A stretch of 64,000 bases of DNA, from NCBI RefSeq assembly GCF_000160135.1, contig NZ_GG729934.1:376499-440498 (forward strand), read 5' to 3'. This DNA comes from Oribacterium sp. oral taxon 078 str. F0262 (lineage in GTDB: Bacteria; Bacillota; Clostridia; Lachnospirales; Lachnospiraceae). A program made the position numbers and the translations under genes. This document shows positions 56,558 to 64,000 of the stretch, in pieces. The stretch's first letter is position 1, and each line of letters starts with the position of its first letter. The notes beneath the pieces are model-generated. The model saw nothing but the letters and a program-made list of their open reading frames with translations. It was not told where the DNA came from and ran no database searches.

Positions 56558-57580
56558 TTATTGCGGGGCAGAGCTCTCCGCGCTCTCCCCGGACGAAGTC
56601 TCGCTGCCCTCCGAGCTGCTGCTCTCCGGCAGACTCCCCGCCTCTACGACAGGGACATTTTCTCCCTCTGCCGCGGAGCTTCCCGCGCTGCTCTCCGGAT
56701 TCGTCTCGGACAGTGCCGCCGGCTCTGCCCCCGAGCTGTCCTTTGTCTGAAACTGGTCGGACTTCACATCGGTGATCACGAGGACCGCACTCAGATCGTT
56801 GAAATCCGCCGCGGGGATGAGATAGCCGTTTTTCATCAGGCGCTTCTCATCCTCCTCGATCCCGATTGCATAGCCCACCAGAATCCCGGGCATGAACTTC
56901 GAGGAGATGTTCGAGGTGACGATGCGGTCCCCGTCCTGGATGACCGCGTCCTTCTTCATATTGGTGATCCGAAGCCTCCCCTCCTCATAGAGCTTCAGGT
57001 CTCCGGCTACGATGCAGTTGTCGCTGGTCTGGATTCCCATACAGGAGACGCGGGATTCATCGTCGATGATGGAGCGGACGGTGGCATAATTTAAGCCCAC
57101 ATCCGTCACGATTCCGACGAGTCCCCCGTTGGCCATGACATTCTGATCCACGCGGATGCCGTCCCGGGAGCCCTTATCGATTCGAAAGACCTGAAACCAG
57201 TTCTCCGAGTCCTTCGCGATGACCCGCGCCGCCACCTTGTGATACTGGAGGTAGTTCTGATCCAGAGAATAGAGCTCTCGGAGCTTCTTCAGCTCCTCGG
57301 AGTTTTGCTTCAGAACATTGTTCTCCTCCGTCAATACATCGATCTTCTCCTGAAGGGACTTGTTCTGCTCCTCCTGCTCCTTAAGGCTCTTTCGCTCCCG
57401 GAGCTGATCGTAAATCCCGAAGCCGACGCGGTTCACCCCCTCCTGCAGGGGAACCAGGACATAGCCTATCGTGTTCCGGATCGGATTCATGAGGCCGTCC
57501 TTTACGGAGGAGAGGACGATCATCATGACACAGAATACGCTCAAAACGATAAAGACATATTTACTCTTTCGGTTTTCCAC
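56558..57580 (-). CDS. mreC: Rod-shape-determining protein MreC with Ser-rich tail
   Basis: The 340-residue protein has an N-terminal membrane span (about 7-24), a coiled coil (about 62-100, EEQNKSLQEKIDVLTEENN) and the two-lobed MreC beta domain (about 105-280). A Ser/Glu/Ala-rich tail of about 55 residues follows. It starts with GTG 57580, sharing one base with the radC TAG. mreB, normally between radC and mreC, is absent. MreC scaffolds PBP2 and RodA. Confidence 0.94.
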   Translation of the reverse strand: MENRKSKYVFIVLSVFCVMMIVLSSVKDGLMNPIRNTIGYVLVPLQEGVNRVGFGIYDQLRERKSLKEQEEQNKSLQEKIDVLTEENNVLKQNSEELKKLRELYSLDQNYLQYHKVAARVIAKDSENWFQVFRIDKGSRDGIRVDQNVMANGGLVGIVTDVGLNYATVRSIIDDESRVSCMGIQTSDNCIVAGDLKLYEEGRLRITNMKKDAVIQDGDRIVTSNISSKFMPGILVGYAIGIEEDEKRLMKNGYLIPAADFNDLSAVLVITDVKSDQFQTKDSSGAEPAALSETNPESSAGSSAAEGENVPVVEAGSLPESSSSEGSETSSGESAESSAPQ

Positions 57581-58278
57581 TAAATCCCGCCCTGCTCCTT
57601 AAAGCTGTAATATGCATTGTCTCCCATGATGATGTGATCGATCAGGGGGATGCCGAGGCACTGTCCCAGGCGGAAGAGCTCCGCGGTAAAGCTCCGATCC
57701 TCCTCGGAGGGTTCCGGGACGCCGCTTGGGTGATTGTGGACCATAATGATGGAGACTCCGCCGTTTCGAAGCGCCTCCCGGAAGATATCCCTGGGAGAAA
57801 TCGCGCTGCTGCTGCAGGTCCCCCGCGAAAGCTGCACATCTCGGATGAGCTGCAGCTGATTATCCAGGTAAAGGATGTGGATGACCTCGTGGTCCAGATA
57901 GCGGAGATCCTCCTTGAAGTAGTCGTAGACATCCCTCCCCCGGTGAAAGGAGAGCCTTCTGACCCGCATCTTCCGGTTCCAGATGCGGCGCGCGATCTCC
58001 CCCACTGCGGAGAGCTCCGCGGCCTTAGAGACCCCGATGCCGCGCAGCTTTCTGAGCTCCGCCGGATCGAGATGTGTCAGCGCGACCAGTCCGTCGAAGT
58101 TCTCCTCCCTCGAGAGGAGCTCCTCCGAAAGCTCGAGCACGGACTTCTCTTTCGTCCCGGTTCGGAGCAAAACAGCCAGAAGCTCTGCGTCCGTGAGAGA
58201 CGATGCGCCCTCGCGGATACACTTTTCCCTGGGGAGCTCTTCCGGACTCTGCTCTCTCATAAGCCTGAAATTTTTCAT
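57580..58278 (-). CDS. radC: RadC-family JAB/MPN domain protein
   Basis: The 232-residue protein has a helix-hairpin-helix part (LRKLRGIGVSKAAELSAV) and the JAMM metal site HNHPSGVPEPSEED. The family is labelled DNA repair protein RadC, though its biochemical role is unsettled. It heads the mreC-mreD-mrdA-rodA block and has its own promoter in the 3' end of the ynbB-like gene. Confidence 0.95.
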   Translation of the reverse strand: MKNFRLMREQSPEELPREKCIREGASSLTDAELLAVLLRTGTKEKSVLELSEELLSREENFDGLVALTHLDPAELRKLRGIGVSKAAELSAVGEIARRIWNRKMRVRRLSFHRGRDVYDYFKEDLRYLDHEVIHILYLDNQLQLIRDVQLSRGTCSSSAISPRDIFREALRNGGVSIIMVHNHPSGVPEPSEEDRSFTAELFRLGQCLGIPLIDHIIMGDNAYYSFKEQGGI

Positions 58279-58319
58279 TTTCTCTCCCGTCCGGACGGAG
58301 GGGAGCCTACAGTCTTATT

Positions 58320-58348
58320 ATTTTAGCATAGGGCCTAAAGCTTCACAA
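58320..58348 (-). promoter_or_regulatory. Promoter of the radC-mreCD-mrdA-rodA block
   Basis: On the minus strand TTGTGA (58343-58348), a 17-bp spacer ending in TGC and TAAAAT (58320-58325) form an extended -10 promoter, partly inside the 3' end of the preceding gene. Confidence 0.5.
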
Positions 58349-59615
58349 GTCCCTTCTCCCAGAGCTTCTGAACGGACAGGATAATGCCGAACTTTGCGTG
58401 AGGCCAGGTGAGGCCGCCCTGGAAGTAGACATTGTAGGGCTCCTTCATCGGGGCATCCGCGGAGAGCTCGATGCTGGAGCCCTGGATGAAGGCCCCCGCC
58501 GCCATGATGACCGGTGCATCATAGCCCGGCATCTCCCACGGCTCCGGCGTCACAAAGGAATCCACCGGGGATGCGGCCTGAATCCCCTGGCAGAAGGCGA
58601 GAACCGCCTCCGGGCTTCCGAGCCGGATCGCCTGTATGATATCGTTTCTCCCGGACTCCGCCCTTGGGTGACAAGGAAAGCCCAGCCTTTCATAGAGGGA
58701 GGCTGCGAAGATCGCCGCTTTCTCCGCCGAGGCCGTAATGGACGGGGCGAGGAAGATGCCCTGAAAGAAGGCGCGGTTTAAGCCAAGAGACGGCCCAACC
58801 TCCTTCCCGAGCCCCGGGGCGCTGAGTCGGACCGCGCAGTTTTCGATGCAGTCCTTCGTCCCCGCGATATAGCCGCCGACCGGCGCAAGTCCCCCGCCGG
58901 GATTTTTGATGAGGGAGCCGACAAGCATGTCCGCTCCGTACTCGCTCGGCTCCTCCCGGCAGACAAACTCCCCATAGCAATTATCCACAAGGCAGAGGAG
59001 ATCCGGCTTGACGGATTTTAGGAAGCGGATCAGCTCCCCGATCTTCTCGGGGCTCAGGCTCTCCCTGGAGGAGTAGCCCTTTGAGCGCTGGATCTCGGCG
59101 AGCCTGGTCCGCTCGTGGATCGCCGATCGAATCTCCTCATAGCGAAAGCTCCCGTCCGGATTCAGCGGGACCTCCCGGTAGCTGATCCCAAACTCCGATA
59201 AAGAGCCCCTGGACTTCCGGATCCCGATCACCTCCTCCAGAGTATCATAGGGCTTCCCGACGGGAGAGAGGATCTCATCCCCCGGCCGTAGATTCGCCTG
59301 AAGCGAGAGCGCAAGGGCATGGGTCCCGCAGATGATCTGGGATCTCACAAGGGCATCCTCCGTCCCGAAGATCCCGGCATAGGTCTTCTCCAGAGCATCC
59401 CTCCCGATGTCGGAGTAGCCGTAGCCGTTCGTCCCCATGAGGTGCGCCTCGGCCACACCGGCGTCCTGCATCGCCTTCAGCACCTTCAGCTGATTGAACT
59501 CCGCGATCTCGTCGATCGCGAGAAATCTCTCGGAGAGCGAGTCGAGAACCGGTCTCGAAAATTCATAGACCTCTCTCCCTATCCCCAGTGCTCGGTACAT
59601 CGTTTGATTATCCAT
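58335..59615 (-). CDS. YnbB-like PLP-dependent methionine gamma-lyase family protein
   Basis: The 426-residue protein from ATG 59615 starts MDNQTMYRALGIGREVYEF. It contains the PLP-fold segments VRSQIICGTHALALSLQANL and LCLVDNCYGEFVC, and the cofactor lysine in VGSLIKNPGGGLAPVGGYIAGT. This is the 'aluminium resistance/methionine gamma-lyase family' group found after miaA in many Clostridia; its substrate is not established. It overlaps the miaA 3' end by 37 bp. A longer open frame to 59828 is a shadow of miaA. Confidence 0.88.
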   Translation of the reverse strand: MDNQTMYRALGIGREVYEFSRPVLDSLSERFLAIDEIAEFNQLKVLKAMQDAGVAEAHLMGTNGYGYSDIGRDALEKTYAGIFGTEDALVRSQIICGTHALALSLQANLRPGDEILSPVGKPYDTLEEVIGIRKSRGSLSEFGISYREVPLNPDGSFRYEEIRSAIHERTRLAEIQRSKGYSSRESLSPEKIGELIRFLKSVKPDLLCLVDNCYGEFVCREEPSEYGADMLVGSLIKNPGGGLAPVGGYIAGTKDCIENCAVRLSAPGLGKEVGPSLGLNRAFFQGIFLAPSITASAEKAAIFAASLYERLGFPCHPRAESGRNDIIQAIRLGSPEAVLAFCQGIQAASPVDSFVTPEPWEMPGYDAPVIMAAGAFIQGSSIELSADAPMKEPYNVYFQGGLTWPHAKFGIILSVQKLWEKGLVKL

Positions 59616-60544
59616 TCCGTGATCTTCCCCTTCTCTTCGCCAAATTTCGAGATCTCGATCCACTCCGCCGCCTTCTCCCTCCGAAACCAGGTGAGCTGCC
59701 GCTTCGCATACTTCCTCGAATTCCTCTTGATCTCGGAGACCGCCTCCTCCAGACTCCCCTCCCCGGAGAGGAAAGAAGTGAGCTCGCGGTAGCCGATCCC
59801 CTGCATAGCCGGATCGCTCCGCCTGCACCCCGAGAGGAGGAGCCCCTTCACCTCCTCCAAAAGGCCCCGATTCATCATCTCATCGACCCTCTCATCGATC
59901 CTCTCATAGAGCTTCTCCCTCTCCCTTGTCAGGACGAAATAGAGCGCGTCGTACTGCGCCCTTCTCCCCCGCTCCTCTTCATTGTGGCGGGAAATCGGAA
60001 AATGATGGAGCTCAAAAAATTCGAGCGCCCGGATCAGGCGCTTCACATTGTGGGGGTGAATCTTCCGGCAGGACTCCGGATCCAGCTCCCTGAGTCTTTC
60101 GTAAAGTCTCTCTCTCCCCTCCTCGCTCTCCGATTCTCTTTCGAGGCGCTCCCGGATCCTCTCCTTCTCCGATTCTCTTTCCTCCCGAAAGTCGATCCCG
60201 TAGAGCAGAGCCTGAATGTAGAATCCGGCGCCGCCGACAAGGATCGGGAGATGTCCCCGACGATAAATCCCGTCGATCGCCTCCTCCGCCATCTCCTGAA
60301 AGCGGGGGGCATCGCAGCGCTCTGAGGGATCGAGCACATCGATCAGATGATGCGGCACCCCTCCCCGCTCCTCTTCTCCTGCCTTTGCGGAGCCGATGTC
60401 GAGCCCCCGGTAGAGCTGCACGGAGTCCGCGGAAACGCACTCTCCAAAAAGCCTCCGGGAAAGCTCCACGGAGACCGCGGTCTTCCCCACCGCGGTCGGC
60501 CCGGAGATGATGATGAGAGGGCGCTTTGCCTCCTTCCAAGACAT
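59579..60544 (-). CDS. miaA: tRNA dimethylallyltransferase MiaA
   Basis: The 321-residue protein has the P-loop IISGPTAVGKTAVSVEL (about 11-27), DSVQLYRGLDIGSAK and HHLIDVLDP, all standard for MiaA. It adds an isopentenyl group to A37 of tRNAs reading UNN codons. AGGAGGAG precedes the ATG. It lies 85 bp after mutL in the mutS-mutL-miaA-ynbB order. Confidence 0.96.
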   Translation of the reverse strand: MSWKEAKRPLIIISGPTAVGKTAVSVELSRRLFGECVSADSVQLYRGLDIGSAKAGEEERGGVPHHLIDVLDPSERCDAPRFQEMAEEAIDGIYRRGHLPILVGGAGFYIQALLYGIDFREERESEKERIRERLERESESEEGRERLYERLRELDPESCRKIHPHNVKRLIRALEFFELHHFPISRHNEEERGRRAQYDALYFVLTREREKLYERIDERVDEMMNRGLLEEVKGLLLSGCRRSDPAMQGIGYRELTSFLSGEGSLEEAVSEIKRNSRKYAKRQLTWFRREKAAEWIEISKFGEEKGKITEWIIKRCTEHWG

Positions 60545-60629
60545 AGATTCTCCTCCTGAAATCCCCGATCAGACGCTGCCTTTTCGGACCTCTCCCTGGG
60601 ATTCTCTCGAATTCTCCTTTGACTTTTCC

Positions 60630-62591
60630 CTATAGAATCCTCTTGAATTTTCTTTCGATTTCCGTTTTGCTGATGGAGACGATCGTCGGTCTTCCGTGGG
60701 GACAGGCGTAGGGATTTTCCAGACTCATAAGCTCGGAGAGAAGCGCATCCATCTCCCGGAAGCTTAAGCGCATATTCCCCTTCACGGCCGCCTTGCAGGA
60801 CATGGAGGCGATTCTGTCATAGATGGATTCCGCAGTATGTCTTCCGCTCTCCTCGCAAAGCTCGTCCAAAAGCTCCAAAAGGAGCTCCTTTTTCCCGATC
60901 CGGGGAAGATCCGCCGGAACCGCGGAGACGGAGTAATCCCTGCCCCCAAGCTCGCTGATCTCATAGCCAAGCTCACGGAAATAGCTCAGATATCTCTGAA
61001 GGATCAGCTCCTCCCGAGAGGAAAGCGTCAGGACGATCGGCGGGGAGAGATACTGCGAAAGCGCTTTCTTCTCCCGAAAGCGCTTCATCAGGCGCTCAAA
61101 ATTCACCTTCTCGTGTGCAGCGTGCTGATCAATGAGGAAGAGCTTATCCCCGTATTCGATGAGCCAATAGGTATCGAAGAGCTGCCCTATGATGCGCTGC
61201 TCTGTCCTTGCTTTCTCCGAGAGGAAGCGCTCCGAAAAGAGGCTCTCCTGCTTCCCGGACAGAGCCTCCGAGCGGGATTTCTCTTCCGCATTCTCCCCTT
61301 CTCTTTCCCCCTCGCCTTCTTCCTCTTCTCTTTGCTCTCTTTGCTCCGAAAAGCTGGGATTCTCCCGGATATTTCCCGGGACGAAATCCTCCGCCCTGCG
61401 GTAGCCTTCCTTCTCCTTAAAGGGCGCGGAAGAGCTCTCCTCCCCGCGCTCTCCCTGCGAAAAGGAGGGCGTCATTTCCAGCCTCCTTCTCTCAAAGGGC
61501 TCCGGCGCAGGGCTTGGCCCCCTCTCCTCCGGATCCTCCCTCTTTGGAGGCTCGCCATCCGCGATCATCTCCGTCTCATGGAGTGCCCGCTCGATCGCGT
61601 CAAATACCGCAGTATAGATCCCCTCCCCATCGGAGAAGCGGACCTCCAGCTTCTGCGGGTGCACATTGACATCCACAATCGCGGGATCCAGCTCGAGCAT
61701 CACAACCGCAAAGGGAAATTTATGCTGCATAAGGAAAGCGCGGCAGCCATCCTCCAGCGCCCTCGTTAAGAGAGGGCTTCGGACATGGCGGCAGTTTACG
61801 AAGAAAAGCTCACAGCTTCGATTCGAGCGGTTCGTGCTCGGCTTCCCGACGAAGCCGCTGATACGGAGCGCGGGTCTCCCCGTCTCTTTCGACGGAAGAT
61901 AAGAGCCGGAGAGCGGGATCAGCTGCCCCCTCAGTTCTCTCCCGTAGACCGCATAGACCGCATCTAATGGAGCCCCCTTCCCAAAGCTCACAAAGCGCTG
62001 CTTTCCGTCCTGGAGATATCGAAACGCGATGTCCGGGTGGGCGATGGCCTCCCTTTCGACGATTTCCTGCACCCTCGCCCCTTCTGTCTTCCGGGATTTC
62101 AGGAACTTCCGCCTCGCGGGCACATTGTAGAAAAGCTCCCGGACCAGGACCGTCGTTCCGTCCATCGCCCCGATCTCCGAGAGCGAACGCTCGACACCTC
62201 CCTCGATCTCGTAGCGGGAGGCGAGAAGCGAGTCCGGAGTCTTCGTGATAAGCTCTGTCTTTGAGACCGCGGCGATGGAGGCAAGTGCCTCTCCCCGAAA
62301 GCCGAGCGTCCGGATCCGGCCGAGGTCCGACGCATCCCGAATCTTGCTGGTCGCATGCCGGAGAAAGGCGGTCCGCACCTCCCCCTTCGCGATCCCGGAG
62401 CCATTGTCCGTGACCCGGAGAAGGGAAATTCCCCCGTCCCTGATCTCCACAGAGACCGCGGACGCCCCTGCGTCCACCGCGTTTTCCAGAAGCTCCTTCG
62501 CGATGCTGGAGGGGCGCTCGATCACTTCCCCCGCTGCGATCTGATTGATCGTCTCCTCGCTAAGAATCCTGATCTTCACCTTCTCTCCCAT
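60630..62591 (-). CDS. mutL: DNA mismatch repair protein MutL
   Basis: The 653-residue protein has the GHKL ATPase motifs INQIAAGEVIERP, DNGSGI and GFRGEALASI, and a Pro/Glu/Ser-rich linker (about 330-460). The C-terminal dimerisation-endonuclease domain has DQHAAHEKVNFE and CPHGRPT. MutL with this motif nicks the new strand in mismatch repair. I start it at 62591 because GGAGG lies eight bases upstream and homologues begin here; an ATG at 62657 is the alternative. Confidence 0.95.
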   Translation of the reverse strand: MGEKVKIRILSEETINQIAAGEVIERPSSIAKELLENAVDAGASAVSVEIRDGGISLLRVTDNGSGIAKGEVRTAFLRHATSKIRDASDLGRIRTLGFRGEALASIAAVSKTELITKTPDSLLASRYEIEGGVERSLSEIGAMDGTTVLVRELFYNVPARRKFLKSRKTEGARVQEIVEREAIAHPDIAFRYLQDGKQRFVSFGKGAPLDAVYAVYGRELRGQLIPLSGSYLPSKETGRPALRISGFVGKPSTNRSNRSCELFFVNCRHVRSPLLTRALEDGCRAFLMQHKFPFAVVMLELDPAIVDVNVHPQKLEVRFSDGEGIYTAVFDAIERALHETEMIADGEPPKREDPEERGPSPAPEPFERRRLEMTPSFSQGERGEESSSAPFKEKEGYRRAEDFVPGNIRENPSFSEQREQREEEEGEGEREGENAEEKSRSEALSGKQESLFSERFLSEKARTEQRIIGQLFDTYWLIEYGDKLFLIDQHAAHEKVNFERLMKRFREKKALSQYLSPPIVLTLSSREELILQRYLSYFRELGYEISELGGRDYSVSAVPADLPRIGKKELLLELLDELCEESGRHTAESIYDRIASMSCKAAVKGNMRLSFREMDALLSELMSLENPYACPHGRPTIVSISKTEIERKFKRIL

Positions 62592-62666
62592 CTCCGGGTC
62601 CTCCGGAAGCTTCTCCCTGAGGCTGCCTCCGATCCGGCGTTGGACAGCCTCTTCCATTCATCCTGC

Positions 62667-64000
62667 TCAGTGCTCCAGGGAGAGCTTCTCTCTGAGCTCG
62701 TAGAGCGTATTGATCGCATCGAGCGGCGTCATGCGGTTTAAGTCGAGAGAGGCGAGGCAGCGAAGCGCTTCTTTTGCCCCTGCCTCGGCTTCCTCCACGC
62801 TCTCCTCTTTTCCGGGGAGGGTCCGAGGCTCTGCCTCTCCCGGGCTTTCCCCCTCTCTCTCCTTCTCTCCCTTCTCCCTTTCTCCCTCTCCGCCCTTTTC
62901 TTTGGAGGAGAGAGAGGGCTCCGGGAGCTCATGTGTCCTTCGGAGTATGTCCGCGTCAGAGAGCTCCCGGGAGATCTCCTTTGCCCGCTCGATCACCGGG
63001 GAAGGCACACCCGCGAGCCCCGCCACATCGATGCCGTAGCTTTGGTCCGCGCCGCCCGGGATGATCTTTCGGAGAAAGATGATATCCTCGTCGTGCTTTG
63101 AGACCGCGACGCAGTAATTGTTCACGCCGGGAAGTCTCCCCTCCAGCTCCGTAAGCTCATGATAATGCGTCGCAAAGAGTGTCTTTGCCTTCACCATCTG
63201 GCTCAGGTATTCGACCACGGCCCAGGCGATCGAAAGCCCGTCAAAGGTCGAGGTCCCGCGCCCGATCTCATCCAGGATGAGAAGGGAATCCGCGCTCGCG
63301 TTCCTCAGGATATTCGCGACCTCATTCATCTCTACCATGAAGGTGGACTGACCGGAGGCGAGATCATCGGAGGCACCGACCCTCGTGAAGATCCTGTCGC
63401 AGACCGCAATATCCGCCTCCTCCGCCGGGACAAAGGAGCCGATGGAGGCCATGAGAACAATGAGGGCAACCTGCCGCATATAGGTGGACTTTCCCGCCAT
63501 ATTAGGCCCCGTGATAATGGAAATCCGCTCCTCTCCCTTGTCCAAAAGGGTATCGTTGCTGACAAACATCCCCTCGCGGAGAAGCCGCTCCACCACCGGA
63601 TGCCTCCCCTCGCGGATCCGGATTCTCCCCTCGCTGTTGATCTTCGGCCGGACATAGCCTCTCTCCGCCGCAACCCTGGAGAGAGAGAGCATGCAGTCCA
63701 AAAGCGCGATCTCCCGGGAGCTTTTCTGCACCCTCGGAATATTTTCCGCGATCCTGTCCCGAAGCTGACAGAAGATCCCGTACTCCAGCGCATTCAGCTT
63801 CTCCTCCGCGCCAAGGATCTCATTCTGGAGCTCCTCCAGCCGATCCGTGGTGTATCTCTCCGCCCCGGTCAAGGTCTGCTTTCGGATAAAGTAATCCGGA
63901 ACCAGATTTTTAAAGCTGTTGCTCACCTCGATGCAATAGCCGAAGATTCTGTTGTAGCGGATCCGAAGACTCTTGATCCCCGTCTTCTCTCTCTCGGAGC
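62667..64000 (-). CDS. mutS: DNA mismatch repair protein MutS, C-terminal part
   Basis: The frame is open through the right window edge. The last bases encode EREKTGIKSLRIRYNRIFGY, the core domain of MutS, so the N-terminal mismatch-binding part is missing. The visible 444 residues include Walker A TGPNMAGKSTYMRQ, the ABC-like signature region and LILDEIGRGTSTFDGLS. A highly charged Glu/Lys insertion (62810-62920) separates the ATPase from the C-terminal helix-turn-helix. GTG 63926 is internal, not the start. Confidence 0.96.
   Translation of the reverse strand, partial: SEREKTGIKSLRIRYNRIFGYCIEVSNSFKNLVPDYFIRKQTLTGAERYTTDRLEELQNEILGAEEKLNALEYGIFCQLRDRIAENIPRVQKSSREIALLDCMLSLSRVAAERGYVRPKINSEGRIRIREGRHPVVERLLREGMFVSNDTLLDKGEERISIITGPNMAGKSTYMRQVALIVLMASIGSFVPAEEADIAVCDRIFTRVGASDDLASGQSTFMVEMNEVANILRNASADSLLILDEIGRGTSTFDGLSIAWAVVEYLSQMVKAKTLFATHYHELTELEGRLPGVNNYCVAVSKHDEDIIFLRKIIPGGADQSYGIDVAGLAGVPSPVIERAKEISRELSDADILRRTHELPEPSLSSKEKGGEGEREKGEKEREGESPGEAEPRTLPGKEESVEEAEAGAKEALRCLASLDLNRMTPLDAINTLYELREKLSLEH

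Noticed and set aside
54915-56750. A 611-residue plus-strand open frame
   Set aside because: Antisense shadow of mrdA, mreD and mreC; no motif of its own.
62592-62657. Upstream ATG giving MutL a 22-residue N-terminal extension
   Set aside because: The extension is unlike MutL homologues and the ATG at 62591 has the better-placed GGAGG; kept only as an alternative.

Overview
The window looks like a chromosomal segment of a GC-rich Clostridia bacterium, most likely Lachnospiraceae. The grounds are gene content and order: a biotin-dependent sodium-pump decarboxylase set, CdaA/CdaR, obg-yhbY-nadD, rplU-rpmA, sepF, the radC-mreCD-pbp2-rodA-mgsA block and mutS-mutL-miaA-ynbB. Genus is not assigned. 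Almost every gene is on the minus strand. The exceptions are hicAB (about 6.2-6.8 kb) and a small multidrug-exporter-family gene (28.7 kb). Packing is tight, with many ATGA overlaps.

Layout. 0-6 kb: a MacAB-like ABC exporter (ATPase, FtsX permease, HlyD adaptor), a ketopantoate-reductase-like oxidoreductase and the start of an acyl-adenylate synthetase that runs off the left edge. A promoter overlaid by a perfect 16-bp palindrome lies upstream. 6-7.1 kb: an AT-rich patch with a HicAB toxin-antitoxin pair and tRNA-Trp. 7.1-12.5 kb: radA, clpC and a membrane-anchored cohesin-like protein. 12.6-18.1 kb: a five-gene biotin decarboxylase/carboxyltransferase cluster. 18.2-20.3 kb: an rRNA methyltransferase and a small Lys/Ala-rich protein with a long leader. 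20.6-28.5 kb: an eight-gene run holding diadenylate cyclase CdaA and CdaR among envelope and TPR proteins, headed by a 51-residue gene. 28.7-36.7 kb: small exporter, asd, parEC, galE and an ABC ATPase. 36.7-45.8 kb: a repeat-rich zinc-ribbon membrane protein, nadD, yhbY, obg, rpmA, rplU, an NlpC/P60 hydrolase with long Ser/Thr/Gln repeats, and a pseudouridine synthase. 45.8-51.7 kb: lspA, aroB, sepF, an HlyD-like protein, a P-loop protein, a D,D-carboxypeptidase and mgsA. 51.7-58.3 kb: the cell-elongation block, which lacks mreB and minCDE. 58.3-64 kb: ynbB-like, miaA, mutL and the 3' part of mutS.

Themes. Much of the window concerns the cell envelope: wall elongation, division, signal peptidase II, carboxypeptidase, NlpC/P60, CdaA/CdaR and a polysaccharide polymerase-like protein. 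Several outward-facing proteins carry Ser/Glu/Thr-rich low-complexity stretches. The most notable points are: the export/biosynthesis cluster with its palindromic operator; a receptor-like protein whose cytoplasmic tail repeats a T-R-x-aliphatic motif; a decarboxylase locus carrying both transcarboxylase-type catalytic subunits; the elongation locus without mreB/min; L27 without the usual Firmicutes N-terminal extension and no prp gene beside it; and a duplicated 59-bp hairpin element between pbp2 and rodA.
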